The notes below the pieces were generated by a model that searched no databases, was not told the origin of the DNA, and saw only the letters and a list, made by a program, of their open reading frames with translations. Below are positions 42,542 to 52,257 of a DNA stretch of 64,000 nucleotides, piece after piece (the stretch's first letter is position 1; each line of letters starts with the position of its first letter). A program made the translations under genes and the position numbers. This DNA is from Taibaiella sp. (GTDB lineage Bacteria; Bacteroidota; Bacteroidia; Chitinophagales; Chitinophagaceae): contig JAEUVV010000013.1 in assembly GCA_016786705.1 (NCBI GenBank), positions 124,001-188,000 on the forward strand, in the 5' to 3' direction.

Positions 42542-45500
42542 ATGAAATTAGCTGAAGTATCGATAAAAAGACCCAGTATAATCATTGTATTATTTATACT
42601 GCTTACACTGGGCGGGCTCTTTTCTTATACCCAAATGGGGTATGAGCTGATCCCGAAGTTTGAAGTGAAAGTAATTTCCATTTCAACCGTATACCCGGGC
42701 GCAGCGCCATCCGAGGTAGAAAACTCTGTAACCAAGAAAATAGAAGATGCGGTCTCTTCCCTTGAAAGTGTGAAGAAGATTGAATCCACGTCGCTGGAAG
42801 GCGTATCCGTTGTTGTGATCACTTTGAATAATGATGCGGATGTCAACTTCCTGCTGACCGATGCCCAGAGGAAGATCAACGCGGTAATCAATGACCTGCC
42901 TGAAGATGCCAAGGCGCCCTCTCTTAATAAATTCTCCCTGGATGATGTGGCCATTATGAACCTTTCGGTAACTTCCAATTTATCCGAAAAAGAATTGTAT
43001 GACCTCCTGGACCAGAAGATACAGCCGGTATTTGCTCGTATTGACGGTGTGGCCAAGGTAGAAATGCTGGGTGGCGAGCAGCGCGAGATCCAGGTAAGCG
43101 TAGATCCCGAAAAAGCAAAAGGCTATGGCATGTCCATTAACCAGGTGCAACAGTTGATCGCAGCTTCTAACATGGACTTCCCTACGGGTAATATTAAAAC
43201 CAGGGATAATCAAACTACGATCCGCCTGGCCGGCAAATTCACCTCCCTGGAGGAAATGCGCAACCTGCAGATAATGACTCCGGCTGGTGTTCCAATCAGG
43301 CTGAGCGATGTGGCCGATGTACAGGATGGGGTAAAAGACGCGGAAAAAATTGCCCGTATCGACCAGAAAAACACGATATTGTTACAAGTATTTAAACAGT
43401 CCGACGCGAATGCTGTAGCCGTTTCTAAACTGGTAAAGAAAACGATTGCGGAAAAAGACGAAAGCGGAAAATTAAAAAGCGGTATTGAAAAAGATTATGC
43501 AGCTCAAGGTATTAAAATAGATGTAGCGAGTGACAGTTCCGACTATACTTTAAATGCGGCCAATAATGTAATGTTTGACCTGGTATTGGCGATTGTGCTG
43601 GTGGGGGTAATCATGTTATTCTTCCTGCATAGTTTAAGGAACGCCGCGATTACCATGATCGCTATCCCGCTGTCTTTGATCGCAACCTTTATTGCCTTAT
43701 ACATGCTGGGGTACACATTAAATCTGATGTCCCTACTCGGCCTTTCTCTTGTGGTGGGTATCCTGGTGGATGACGCGATCGTGGTTATCGAGAATATTCA
43801 CCGCCATATGGAAATGGGTAAAAACAAGGTACGTGCGGCTTATGATGGTGCTAAAGAAATCGGGTTTACCGTTACTGCCATTACTTTGGTAATCGTGGTC
43901 GTATTCTTACCGATCTCCTTATCTGCAGGTCTGGTATCCGATATCCTGCGCCAGTTTACCGTAACGGTAATGGTGTCTACTTTGCTTTCTTTATTAGTAT
44001 CCTTTACCATTGTACCCTGGTTGTATTCGAGGTTTGGCAAACTGGAGCACATCAGCTCAAAAAATCTCTTCGGCAGGATCATTAACAGCTTTGAAAGAGG
44101 GCTAAGTAAACTGACCCATGGCATTGGTAACATACTGAAATGGTCTTTGAAAAACTGGAAGACCAAACTGGCGACTATAGGCTTAACGCTTGTGCTGTTT
44201 TTCTCCTCTCTTATGCTGGTAGGCTTAGGCTATATTGGGGGCGACTTCTTCCCATCAAGTGAGAAAGGAGAGTTCCTGTTGCAGATTGAGCTAAACAAGG
44301 ATGCCTCTATTGAGCAAACTAACTTCATGACGCAAACAGCAGAAAACTATTTATCAAAGAAACCGGAAATTGAAAAGATCATCACAACGGTGGGCCAGTC
44401 TTCCGGTGGTATGATGTCTGTAACCGGGACTAAATATAAGTCGGAGATCCAGGTCTTCCTTACCGATCAGCAAACAAAAGCAGAATCGCCAAAAGTTTAT
44501 GCAGCTAAATTGATCCGCGAAATGGAAAAAGTACTGGTAGGCGCTAAGATCAAGACCGTGGCAATGGGCATGATGGGGGCGGAAGAAGCTCCGTTGAAAT
44601 TAACGGTGATCGGTTCCAGCCAGGAAGATGCCATGGAATTTGCGACACAGGCTGCAGATCTGCTCCGCAAAATTCCGGGTGCGACGGGCATTAAACTAAC
44701 CTCGGAAGATGGTAACCCTGAGATCAATGTAAAAGTTGACCGCGATAAAATGGCTTCACTGGGTCTGAATGTAGCTACGGTAGGTATGGCTATGCAAACG
44801 GCTTTCTCCGGAAACACCGATGCAAAGTACCGTGCCGGTGACCGGGAATATGATATCAATATCCGCTATGATGAAATAGGCAGGGCTAAGATTGATGATG
44901 TCAGGAACCTGGAGTTCGTGAACCAGCAAGGGGATAAGATTAAACTGGAACAGTTTGCTGATGTAAGCTTTAGTTCCGGCCCAACATTGCTGGAGCGCAG
45001 GGATAAATCACCGTCTGTATCTATCGAAGGCCAGGTGGTAGGTCAGCCCCTGGGAACTGTAGCCGATCAATGGCAGGAACAATTTGACAAATTGAAAAGG
45101 AAGCCGGGCGTTAGCTATGCCTGGGGCGGTAATAAAGAAAACCAGGAAGAAGGTTTCGGCTCTTTGGGTGTGGCCCTGGTTGCTTCCATACTATTGGTTT
45201 ACCTGGTAATGGTAGCCTTGTATGACAACTTTGCAACACCATTGGTTGTATTATTCTCTATCCCGCTTTCCTTTATCGGGGCCCTCTTGTTCCTGGCGTT
45301 GTTTAATCAAACGCTGAATATCTTTACCATCCTGGGTATTATCATGCTGATTGGTCTGGTAGCGAAGAACGCGATCATGCTGGTCGATTTCGCCAACCAC
45401 AGGAAGGCGGAAGGATATACTACTTACGAAGCGCTTATGGCAGCTAACCACGCGCGTTTCCGCCCGATCCTGATGACGACCATCGCGATGGTGATCGGTA

Positions 45501-45745
45501 TGGTGCCTATCGCTATGGCACAGGGTGATGGTGCGGATATGAACCGAGGCCTGGCCATGGTCATCATCGGCGGCTTGTTGTCTTCCTTGTTCTTAACCCT
45601 GATCATTGTACCGGTAGTCTACTCCATTTTTGACAGCATCGGTAAGCGATTCGGCAAAAAGAAAAAATCGAATTACACCAAAATGATGACGGAAGAATAT
45701 GTTGAAAACCCAGATTATGTAGAAGAGTACGAGAAAATACATTAA
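42542..45745 (+). CDS. RND-family multidrug efflux transporter (HAE-1/AcrB type)
   Basis: A 1067-residue inner-membrane antiporter that exports hydrophobic or cationic compounds using protons. The start SIKRPSIIIVLFILLTLGGL and the proline-glycine motif YPGAAPSEVENSV are family hallmarks. Transmembrane helix 4 carries the proton-relay pair of aspartates in GLSLVVGILVDDAIVVIENI, and helix 10 the corresponding Lys in LVAKNAIMLVDFANHR. Two large periplasmic loops hold the porter and docking domains. The length and order match AcrB-like pumps, with a 25-residue charged tail. The downstream two-component pair is on the same strand, 125 bp away past a hairpin. Confidence 0.95.
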   Translation: MKLAEVSIKRPSIIIVLFILLTLGGLFSYTQMGYELIPKFEVKVISISTVYPGAAPSEVENSVTKKIEDAVSSLESVKKIESTSLEGVSVVVITLNNDADVNFLLTDAQRKINAVINDLPEDAKAPSLNKFSLDDVAIMNLSVTSNLSEKELYDLLDQKIQPVFARIDGVAKVEMLGGEQREIQVSVDPEKAKGYGMSINQVQQLIAASNMDFPTGNIKTRDNQTTIRLAGKFTSLEEMRNLQIMTPAGVPIRLSDVADVQDGVKDAEKIARIDQKNTILLQVFKQSDANAVAVSKLVKKTIAEKDESGKLKSGIEKDYAAQGIKIDVASDSSDYTLNAANNVMFDLVLAIVLVGVIMLFFLHSLRNAAITMIAIPLSLIATFIALYMLGYTLNLMSLLGLSLVVGILVDDAIVVIENIHRHMEMGKNKVRAAYDGAKEIGFTVTAITLVIVVVFLPISLSAGLVSDILRQFTVTVMVSTLLSLLVSFTIVPWLYSRFGKLEHISSKNLFGRIINSFERGLSKLTHGIGNILKWSLKNWKTKLATIGLTLVLFFSSLMLVGLGYIGGDFFPSSEKGEFLLQIELNKDASIEQTNFMTQTAENYLSKKPEIEKIITTVGQSSGGMMSVTGTKYKSEIQVFLTDQQTKAESPKVYAAKLIREMEKVLVGAKIKTVAMGMMGAEEAPLKLTVIGSSQEDAMEFATQAADLLRKIPGATGIKLTSEDGNPEINVKVDRDKMASLGLNVATVGMAMQTAFSGNTDAKYRAGDREYDINIRYDEIGRAKIDDVRNLEFVNQQGDKIKLEQFADVSFSSGPTLLERRDKSPSVSIEGQVVGQPLGTVADQWQEQFDKLKRKPGVSYAWGGNKENQEEGFGSLGVALVASILLVYLVMVALYDNFATPLVVLFSIPLSFIGALLFLALFNQTLNIFTILGIIMLIGLVAKNAIMLVDFANHRKAEGYTTYEALMAANHARFRPILMTTIAMVIGMVPIAMAQGDGADMNRGLAMVIIGGLLSSLFLTLIIVPVVYSIFDSIGKRFGKKKKSNYTKMMTEEYVENPDYVEEYEKIH

Positions 45746-45762
45746 TCATATTTTACCCCCAG

Positions 45763-45798
45763 CAACATGTCATGGCCTTTAAACGTCATGGCATGTTG
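45763..45798 (+). terminator. Hairpin after the RND gene
   Basis: CAACATGTCATG and CATGGCATGTTG pair (one G-U) around a 12-base loop 17 bases after the stop. The trailing T-tract is short (TCTGTT), so it may attenuate rather than fully stop transcription into the kinase gene. Confidence 0.6.
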
Positions 45799-45870
45799 TC
45801 TGTTAGCTAAAGCCTAAAAACCGGGAATAGCCGGAAATAATGCCTAATTTTAACCAAAGAAAATTACAAA

Positions 45871-47010
45871 ATGCCCAAACAATTGCCCAATAAGATCCCT
45901 TTAAGAATACTGGTCAGAGAAAGCGGAAAGCTTTTCCTGTGCTTCTTACTGGGTACCTTATTAATTACCTCTTTGCAGGATTTTAATATAGACAACCTGC
46001 TCTACCGGTCCATCTCTCTTTCAACGCTTTTTTTCGTCGTATTTTCTATAAATACGGTATTACTTTATCATTTTGATCAAAAACGGAAAAGCAGTTCCGA
46101 GCGGATCTGGAAAAAGACCTTTTCAATTGGTTACTGTTGCAGCCTGATCTTTTTTTTCATACACTATTCAGTCGTAGAATGGCTGACCAGGAATGGCATT
46201 ACCATGCTGGAACATAAAAACCCGGAACTGGAAGGCTGGCGTCTTTATGTATTCATGCTTTACGCGACCCTCGTAATTTTTTCCTTCATTTTCCTCATCC
46301 AAAACTTTGTATTACACCAATATGAAAAAAGCAGGATACAGCTGGAACTCCTGGAGCTGAAAGCTTCCAACTCTGAAGCGGTTAATCAACTCCTGCAACA
46401 ACAGATACAGCCGCATTTCCTTTTCAATGCACTCAACATTTTAAAATCCCTGATCCGTAAAGATTCAAAAAGCGCGGAGGCCTACCTGCTCCGTTTATCT
46501 GATTTCTTAAGAGTTTCCATTTCCAATAATAAAAGCGGCGTGGCTACCATAGAAGATGAACTGAAAGTTTGTAATGATTATATGGAAATGCAAAGGATCC
46601 GCTTCGGCGACGCCTTGCAATACAAGGTTGACATAAAACCTAATGACTTGGTACTCGAACGCAAATTGCCTTTCTTCTCGCTACAACCCTTATTGGAAAA
46701 CGCGATAAAACATAACGAACTTACCAATGAAAACCCGCTCTATATAAAAATAGAAAAAGAAGGCAATTGCATCAAAGTAAGTAATAACATACAGATCAAA
46801 AAATACCTGGAAGTGTCAACCGGGAACGGGCATAATATGCTCAAAGAAAGGTATAAAATCCTGGATGCGCCGGCTCCTGTCATTAAAACAGAAGGCCAGA
46901 TCTATTCCGTAAGTTTGCAGATACTGGATAACGGGCGCAGCAAGTCGGTAAAAGACGACATTGCCAAATGCCTGATGCCCAAAGAATATACGGACAAGAA
47001 AAAAGATTAA
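45871..47010 (+). CDS. LytS-type sensor histidine kinase
   Basis: A 379-residue kinase of the His_kinase/LytS class. Four hydrophobic segments are present (about 20-40, 47-68, 85-105, 125-148), followed by a coiled coil and the short phosphorylation domain with His182 in QQIQPHFLFNALNILKSLIR. The ATPase core includes LQPLLENAIKHNE and a GNGHNMLKERY G-box. It is paired with the LytTR regulator encoded 24 bp downstream and is probably sensing an envelope condition. Its position after the efflux genes suggests it regulates them. Confidence 0.92.
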   Translation: MPKQLPNKIPLRILVRESGKLFLCFLLGTLLITSLQDFNIDNLLYRSISLSTLFFVVFSINTVLLYHFDQKRKSSSERIWKKTFSIGYCCSLIFFFIHYSVVEWLTRNGITMLEHKNPELEGWRLYVFMLYATLVIFSFIFLIQNFVLHQYEKSRIQLELLELKASNSEAVNQLLQQQIQPHFLFNALNILKSLIRKDSKSAEAYLLRLSDFLRVSISNNKSGVATIEDELKVCNDYMEMQRIRFGDALQYKVDIKPNDLVLERKLPFFSLQPLLENAIKHNELTNENPLYIKIEKEGNCIKVSNNIQIKKYLEVSTGNGHNMLKERYKILDAPAPVIKTEGQIYSVSLQILDNGRSKSVKDDIAKCLMPKEYTDKKKD

Positions 47011-47034
47011 GCAGTAACCTTAAGTATACCAAAT

Positions 47035-47796
47035 ATGAATATCATCATCATTGAAGACGAACGTTTAACCGCCGAGGACCTTAAAGATATTATTACAGAA
47101 AGCAATCCCGATTGCCATGTGATCAAAATATTAAGCTCCGTCAAAGAAGCTACAGAATACCTGGGCAGTCATCCGGAGCCGGACCTTATCTTCAGTGATA
47201 TTCAATTGGGCGACGGTTTAAGTTTTGAGATCTACAAACAGGTGCAAATAAATGTACCGATCGTGTTCTGCACCGCTTATGATGAATACGCACTTACCGC
47301 TTTTGAAACTAACGGGATTCATTATATCCTCAAGCCTTTTAATGAAGATAAGATTGCCGAAGCCATAGAGAAATTCAAAAGACTGAAAGATTCTTTCCAT
47401 CATGAAGAAGATAATTCTTTGAACAAAGTATTAGACCTGCTGCAAACCCGGCAGTCTGAAAATTCAGGTTCGGTACTGGTATACCAACAGGATAAAGTAA
47501 TCCCTGTAAAGCTTAAAAATATCGCATTGTTTTACATCAAAAATGAAGTCACCCATTTGATGACTTTCGACAATAAGGTTTATTACATCAACAAATCCTT
47601 AGATGAAGTACAACAAAATTGCGGACCGGATTTCTACAGGGCCAACCGGCAATATATCCTGAACCGTGAAGCGATAAAAGAAGTCAGCCAGACGCTTTCA
47701 AGAAAAATTTCAGTCACTTTGAAATTTGATTTCGAAGAAGACATTCTTGTGAGCAAAGAAAAGATGACCGACTTCTTAACCTGGCTTAAAGCATAA
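47035..47796 (+). CDS. LytTR-family response regulator
   Basis: A 253-residue regulator with a receiver domain (Asp55 in DLIFSDIQLGDG, acidic pair in IIEDERL, Lys in YILKPFNED) and a C-terminal LytTR DNA-binding domain (about 145-250: KNIALFYIKNEVTHLMTFDN, ... DFYRANRQYILNREAI). It is the cognate partner of the LytS-type kinase upstream. LytTR proteins bind short direct repeats, so the efflux promoter is the natural place to look for a target. Confidence 0.94.
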   Translation: MNIIIIEDERLTAEDLKDIITESNPDCHVIKILSSVKEATEYLGSHPEPDLIFSDIQLGDGLSFEIYKQVQINVPIVFCTAYDEYALTAFETNGIHYILKPFNEDKIAEAIEKFKRLKDSFHHEEDNSLNKVLDLLQTRQSENSGSVLVYQQDKVIPVKLKNIALFYIKNEVTHLMTFDNKVYYINKSLDEVQQNCGPDFYRANRQYILNREAIKEVSQTLSRKISVTLKFDFEEDILVSKEKMTDFLTWLKA

Positions 47797-47922
47797 TAAG
47801 TTAATTGCTAATTTAATAATTGAACTAATTTGCTGTCGGGGAATGTCCTAATACGCTCGAAGAGATCGAAAGAGTTTTCATGCTGAGCCCCTCGAAGTAT
47901 ATAATATTACCTGCCAACGGCT
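47797..47922. repeat. Short spacer with a dispersed GCTCGAAG element
   Basis: Contains CATGCTGAGCCCCTCGAAGT (47879-47898), a relative of the elements at 2987-3010 and 3117-3139, and a CGCTCGAAGAGATCGAAAGA stretch just before it. It lies between the convergent LytTR and trpA genes. No clear terminator hairpin was recognised for either gene. Confidence 0.5.
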
Positions 47923-48690
47923 TTATTTCAATGCCGCTACAAAATGGGCTACTGATGCATTACTCCAACCTGCTTCCAGGTGCCTTACAAAAGCGGAACC
48001 TATTATTGCCCCATCAACATATTGCCGCAGTAGCTCAATATCTGATTTAGTACGCACTCCGAACCCGGCTACTTTCGGCAGCCGTAAAGGCATTGCTTTC
48101 ACCCGTTCAAAATAAGCTGCTTCCTGCTCCAGGCACTTATCGCCGCCCGTTGTTCCGGGCCCGGATACCAGGTAGATAAAACCGGAACCATGTGTATCCA
48201 GGAAACGAATCCGTTCCGGGCTTGTCTGTGGCGTAATTAAAGGAATAAAAGCAAGACCGGCAGCTTCAAACTGCGCCTTATACTGGTCCACATATACTTC
48301 TACGGGTAGGTCCGGCAATATGAGCCCGTCAACCCCGCAAGTAACACAATTAGCGATAAATTGTTGCATCCCAAACTGCAAAACGGGATTAAGGTAACCC
48401 ATTAAGACCAATGGTATCCTGATCCGGTCGCGGATACCTTTCAATTGCCCGAATAACACTTTTAGCGCCATACCGTTTGCAATGGCTTGCTGGCTGCTGT
48501 TTTGGATCACCGGGCCGTCGGCCATTGGGTCGGAAAAAGGAAATCCTATTTCAACAAAATCTACCCCGCCCTCCTCTAAGGCGGTAAGTATACGCTCAGT
48601 ATCCACTAATCGCGGATAACCAGCGGTGAAAAACAGGGACAATTTAAACCGGTCGCTTTGAGCGAAAAGATCTGTTAATCTATTGGACAT
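47923..48690 (-). CDS. trpA: Tryptophan synthase alpha chain
   Basis: TrpA splits indole-3-glycerol phosphate into indole and glyceraldehyde 3-phosphate and passes indole to TrpB. The 255-residue TIM barrel keeps the catalytic Glu47 in FVEIGFPFSDPMADGP and Asp58 in the same block, corresponding to Glu49 and Asp60 of E. coli. The later phosphate-binding loops are YLVSGPGTTGG and AGFGVRTKSD. It is the last gene of the trp operon and its start overlaps the end of trpB by 16 bases, which fits coupled translation of the two subunits. Confidence 0.97.
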   Translation of the reverse strand: MSNRLTDLFAQSDRFKLSLFFTAGYPRLVDTERILTALEEGGVDFVEIGFPFSDPMADGPVIQNSSQQAIANGMALKVLFGQLKGIRDRIRIPLVLMGYLNPVLQFGMQQFIANCVTCGVDGLILPDLPVEVYVDQYKAQFEAAGLAFIPLITPQTSPERIRFLDTHGSGFIYLVSGPGTTGGDKCLEQEAAYFERVKAMPLRLPKVAGFGVRTKSDIELLRQYVDGAIIGSAFVRHLEAGWSNASVAHFVAALK

Positions 48691-49871
48691 GATTGAAAAT
48701 ATTTTTGATAAGCAGGCAGATCTTTATCGCCCCTGCCAGAAAGGTTTACGACCACGACATCCTCGGGCGCCGCGTTTAAATATTCGAGATAAGCAATGGC
48801 ATGAGCGGACTCCAGCGCCGGGATAATACCATCCATACGTGTCAGCATCAATCCGGCTTTTAAAGCTGCTTCATCAGTAATACTTACTACTTCGATCTTA
48901 CCGGTATCCCATAAGTAAGCATGAGCAGGACCAATACCGGGATAGTCAAGCCCGGCGGAAACAGAATGGGGCTCTGTGATCTGCCCGTCTTCGGTCTGCA
49001 TCAGGAAAGTCATGTTACCATGGATAACCCCTTTTCGCCCCATAGCGATTGAAGCGGCCGTTTTCCCCGACTCCAGGCCCATACCGGCCGCTTCCACGGC
49101 AATCAACCGTGTGTGCCCATTATCAATAAAATGATAGAATGCCCCAATAGCATTGCTGCCGCCGCCTACACAGGCGATTACAATATCCGGATGCTCTTTT
49201 CCACATTTTGCTTTCACCTGCAGCTTAATTTCATCGCTAATGACCGACTGAAAAATAGCGACCATATCGGGGTAAGGATGTGGCCCTACCACAGACCCAA
49301 TGATATAGTGCGTATCTTCCGGGTACCGGATCCATTCTCTTATCGCTTCATTCGTAGCGTCTTTAAGGGTCCTGCTACCACTTTCGGCAGGGACTACCCG
49401 CGCGCCGAGCATACGCATTCTTTCGACGTTATGCGCCTGTCTTTTCATATCTACCGCCCCCATAAATACCGTGCATTCCATACCCATAAGCGCACAGGCG
49501 GTGGCTGTCGCTACACCGTGCTGCCCGGCGCCGGTTTCCGCGATAATGCGCTGTTTATTCAAGTGTTTCGCGATCAGGATCTGACCGATCGTATTATTGA
49601 TTTTATGTGCTCCGGTATGGTTCAGGTCCTCTCTTTTCAGAAAGACCTGTGTATGGTAACGTTTCGATAAATTAGCCGAATAAAATAAGGGCGTAGGCCG
49701 CCCCACATAATCCTTCAGCAGCTGCCTGAATTCTTTACGAAAGCTTTCCGAATTGATAATTTCCAGGTAACTTGCCTGCAGGGTAGCGATATTGGGCAAA
49801 AGCATTTCGGGGATAAATGCACCACCGTAGGTACCATAGTATCCTTTATTGTCGGGTTTAAATCGTTTCAT
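48675..49871 (-). CDS. trpB: Tryptophan synthase beta chain
   Basis: TrpB condenses indole with serine using pyridoxal phosphate. The 398-residue protein has the cofactor Lys90 in LNHTGAHKINNTIGQ, the LKREDLNHTGAHK block, the phosphate-binding GGGSNAIGAFYHF loop and the late GRGDKDL motif, all matching TrpB1-type enzymes. It overlaps trpF by 14 bases at its start and trpA by 16 bases at its end, so it is tightly coupled in the operon. Confidence 0.97.
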   Translation of the reverse strand: MKRFKPDNKGYYGTYGGAFIPEMLLPNIATLQASYLEIINSESFRKEFRQLLKDYVGRPTPLFYSANLSKRYHTQVFLKREDLNHTGAHKINNTIGQILIAKHLNKQRIIAETGAGQHGVATATACALMGMECTVFMGAVDMKRQAHNVERMRMLGARVVPAESGSRTLKDATNEAIREWIRYPEDTHYIIGSVVGPHPYPDMVAIFQSVISDEIKLQVKAKCGKEHPDIVIACVGGGSNAIGAFYHFIDNGHTRLIAVEAAGMGLESGKTAASIAMGRKGVIHGNMTFLMQTEDGQITEPHSVSAGLDYPGIGPAHAYLWDTGKIEVVSITDEAALKAGLMLTRMDGIIPALESAHAIAYLEYLNAAPEDVVVVNLSGRGDKDLPAYQKYFQSCPID

Positions 49872-50481
49872 TTCTTATGGCTTTAATAAATTGGTTAGTT
49901 CTTTCAATATCCTTAATACCCGGCGCTGTTTCCAGCCGGCTATTGGCATCTACACCTTTAAATTGAGGATTTGAGCATTCCTTCAGGCCGGTAACTTGCT
50001 CTATACCCAAGCCCCCGCTAATAAAAAAAGGAATGTCCAGGTCATAGGCCCGTAAGAGCTTCCAATCAAAAGTCTGGCCGCTACCGCCATAATAGGGAGT
50101 TTGCGTATCAAACAAAAAATAATCGATACTACCCGTATAAGAGATTAAGTTATTTACCGGCAAATGGTCTTGAATAGCTACAGTTTTAATCACTTCGAGT
50201 TTATTGGAACGAATAATCCTGCAGTATTCCCAATCTTCCGTCCCGTGGAGCTGTATCGTATCCAGGCCGTAAGCACAGGCATTATCCAACACATCATTGA
50301 TAGCCGCATTCACAAATACTCCAACTTTTTTTATGGAAGGATCCATAATTGGTATCTGTGTCTTTTCACCCATATAACGTTTTGATTCCGGGTAAAATAT
50401 AAAACCCATATAATCGGGTTTAAGTGCTGCAATCCCATTTATATTCTCAGGATCACACATACCGCAGATTTTAATTTTCAT
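49858..50481 (-). CDS. trpF: Phosphoribosylanthranilate isomerase
   Basis: TrpF converts N-(5-phosphoribosyl)anthranilate to the ribulose form. The 207-residue TIM barrel begins KIKICGMCDPENI, where Cys6 or Cys8 aligns with the general base Cys7 of characterised enzymes. Asp and phosphate-binding loops follow (FLFDTQTPYYGGSGQTFDW and FISGGLGIEQV). In this operon TrpF is a stand-alone protein, not fused to TrpC as in E. coli. Its start overlaps the end of trpC by 11 bases. Confidence 0.95.
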   Translation of the reverse strand: MKIKICGMCDPENINGIAALKPDYMGFIFYPESKRYMGEKTQIPIMDPSIKKVGVFVNAAINDVLDNACAYGLDTIQLHGTEDWEYCRIIRSNKLEVIKTVAIQDHLPVNNLISYTGSIDYFLFDTQTPYYGGSGQTFDWKLLRAYDLDIPFFISGGLGIEQVTGLKECSNPQFKGVDANSRLETAPGIKDIERTNQFIKAIRNETI

Positions 50482-51265
50482 AATTTACTTTTTTTATTAA
50501 GTCAGAACATGTCAGTCCGGGGTCGGGATGACGCATAAATTGCTCCCCAATCAGGAATCCTTTAAACCCGACACTGCGCAGGTAGTCAATATCCGTGGCT
50601 TTACTAATGCCACTTTCCGCTACTTTTAGCCTATCTGCAGGCAACAAAGCGGCCAGCCGAGCACTGTTCTCAAAGTCAACGGTAAAATCTTTAAGATTAC
50701 GGTTGTTAATCCCCAGCATATCAGCCGTAGCTCCGCCGTTATTCATTATTTCCTCCTCATTTTGCAGTTCCAGCAATACTTCCATTCCGAGTCGATGTGC
50801 CAGTTGGGTATAGGCTTCGATACGTTGCGGTGACAATACTTTTGCCAGCAGAAGGATCACATCGGCACCCATGGATTTACTTTCCAGGATCTGGTATTCA
50901 TCGATTATAAAATCCTTCCGGAGTACCGGACAGGTACTTAAAGACCTTACGATAGCGAAATCTGTTGGCAGTGCGCCAAAAAATGGCTCATCTGTCAACA
51001 CCGAAAGAGCAACCGCACCGGCCCTAACATATGAACTGCTTATGAATCCCGCATTTGCATATTGATTGATCCAGGACCGGGAAGGTGATTTTCTTTTGAA
51101 TTCCGCGATAATGCCATTGGAGCATTTTTCACCGAGACATACTTTCATGGAAAAACATTTGCGCTCAAAATATGCGCTGCGCTCCAGTAAAGGAACCGGT
51201 ACACTTGCCTTTTTTATGGCAACCTCTTTTTGCTTAGCAGCAATGATGGTTTCTAGCACATTCAT
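50471..51265 (-). CDS. trpC: Indole-3-glycerol phosphate synthase
   Basis: TrpC closes the indole ring from the ribulose-phosphate intermediate. The 264-residue TIM barrel shows the family sites IIAEFKRKSPSRSWIN (catalytic Lys), VLTDEPFFGALPTDF, RKDFIIDEYQILESKSMGAD and the phosphate loop KVAESGISKATD with GFLIGEQFM. It is separate from TrpF here. The start overlaps trpD by four bases (ATGA-type), a translational coupling signal. Confidence 0.96.
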   Translation of the reverse strand: MNVLETIIAAKQKEVAIKKASVPVPLLERSAYFERKCFSMKVCLGEKCSNGIIAEFKRKSPSRSWINQYANAGFISSSYVRAGAVALSVLTDEPFFGALPTDFAIVRSLSTCPVLRKDFIIDEYQILESKSMGADVILLLAKVLSPQRIEAYTQLAHRLGMEVLLELQNEEEIMNNGGATADMLGINNRNLKDFTVDFENSARLAALLPADRLKVAESGISKATDIDYLRSVGFKGFLIGEQFMRHPDPGLTCSDLIKKVNYEN

Positions 51266-52254
51266 GATATCTTTTTTAATTGGTTGAACTGGTATAAGGC
51301 ATGACCTCCTTCCAAAGACAGCCTGGCTATTGACTTTGCGGCTTCAAGGTCAAGACCGGGTTCCACGGTTTGAATCGCCAATGCGCTGTTAATAATTACT
51401 ACTTCATTTTGTGCGACGGTCCCTTTACCCTTAAGAATATTCATGAAAATTATTGCAGCTTCAGCTACAGAATTACCTCCATACAAGTCGCCGGCTTTAA
51501 TACCCGGCGTACCGAATTCCCCGATGGAATAATAATGTTCCCCGGAATTCCTGACACATTTAAAATCGGCAGTTAATGCTACTTCATCGTACCCGTCTAA
51601 AGAATGCACCAAAGTGAACTGTTTACCTTCATCCTGGAAAATGTATTGATACATGCGCATAAGACCGGGATCATACAATCCCACCAGTTGGTACTTGGGT
51701 TGTGCAGGATTAATCAATGGACCGAGCATGTTAAAGAAAGTCTTGAACCCAAGCTGCTTCCTGATAGCTGCGACAGCCTTCATCCCGGGATTGAAATACG
51801 GCGCATGAATAAAGCAGATATTCGCCTCATCAAGCTGCCGTTTAAGCCCCGCCTCGGACTGCTGGAAGCTTATACCCAGGTATTCCATCACATTGGAGGA
51901 ACCCGAAACAGAAGACACCCCATAATTACCATGCTTGGCTACCGGAACGCCTGAACCTGCGATCACGAAAGCGCTCAGTGTAGAAATATTAAAGGTATGC
52001 TTACCATCTCCCCCGGTACCACAAACATCAATCGCGTTATAAGCCGATAAATCCAGTGCCCGGCAAACGGACAAGAGCGCATCCCGGAAGCCTTTCAGTT
52101 CATCAATACTTATACCGCGCATATTAAATATGCTCAGGAATGCCGCGACCTCAACTGCCTCATATTTACCTTGCGTAATCGCCAGTAAAACATCCCGGGC
52201 CTGCAGTCTGCTCAGGTATTGCTGCTGATATAATTGTTTAAAAATTTCAGTCAT
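51262..52254 (-). CDS. trpD: Anthranilate phosphoribosyltransferase
   Basis: TrpD moves phosphoribose from PRPP to anthranilate. The 330-residue protein has the Gly-rich PRPP motif DVCGTGGDGKHTFNISTLSA, the AKHGNYGVSSVSGSSNVMEY block, and NMLGPLINPAQPKYQLVGLY, all diagnostic of the family. It is not fused to TrpG as in some enterobacteria. It starts three bases after the trpG stop codon and overlaps trpC by four. Confidence 0.97.
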   Translation of the reverse strand: MTEIFKQLYQQQYLSRLQARDVLLAITQGKYEAVEVAAFLSIFNMRGISIDELKGFRDALLSVCRALDLSAYNAIDVCGTGGDGKHTFNISTLSAFVIAGSGVPVAKHGNYGVSSVSGSSNVMEYLGISFQQSEAGLKRQLDEANICFIHAPYFNPGMKAVAAIRKQLGFKTFFNMLGPLINPAQPKYQLVGLYDPGLMRMYQYIFQDEGKQFTLVHSLDGYDEVALTADFKCVRNSGEHYYSIGEFGTPGIKAGDLYGGNSVAEAAIIFMNILKGKGTVAQNEVVIINSALAIQTVEPGLDLEAAKSIARLSLEGGHALYQFNQLKKIS

Positions 52255-52257
52255 CTT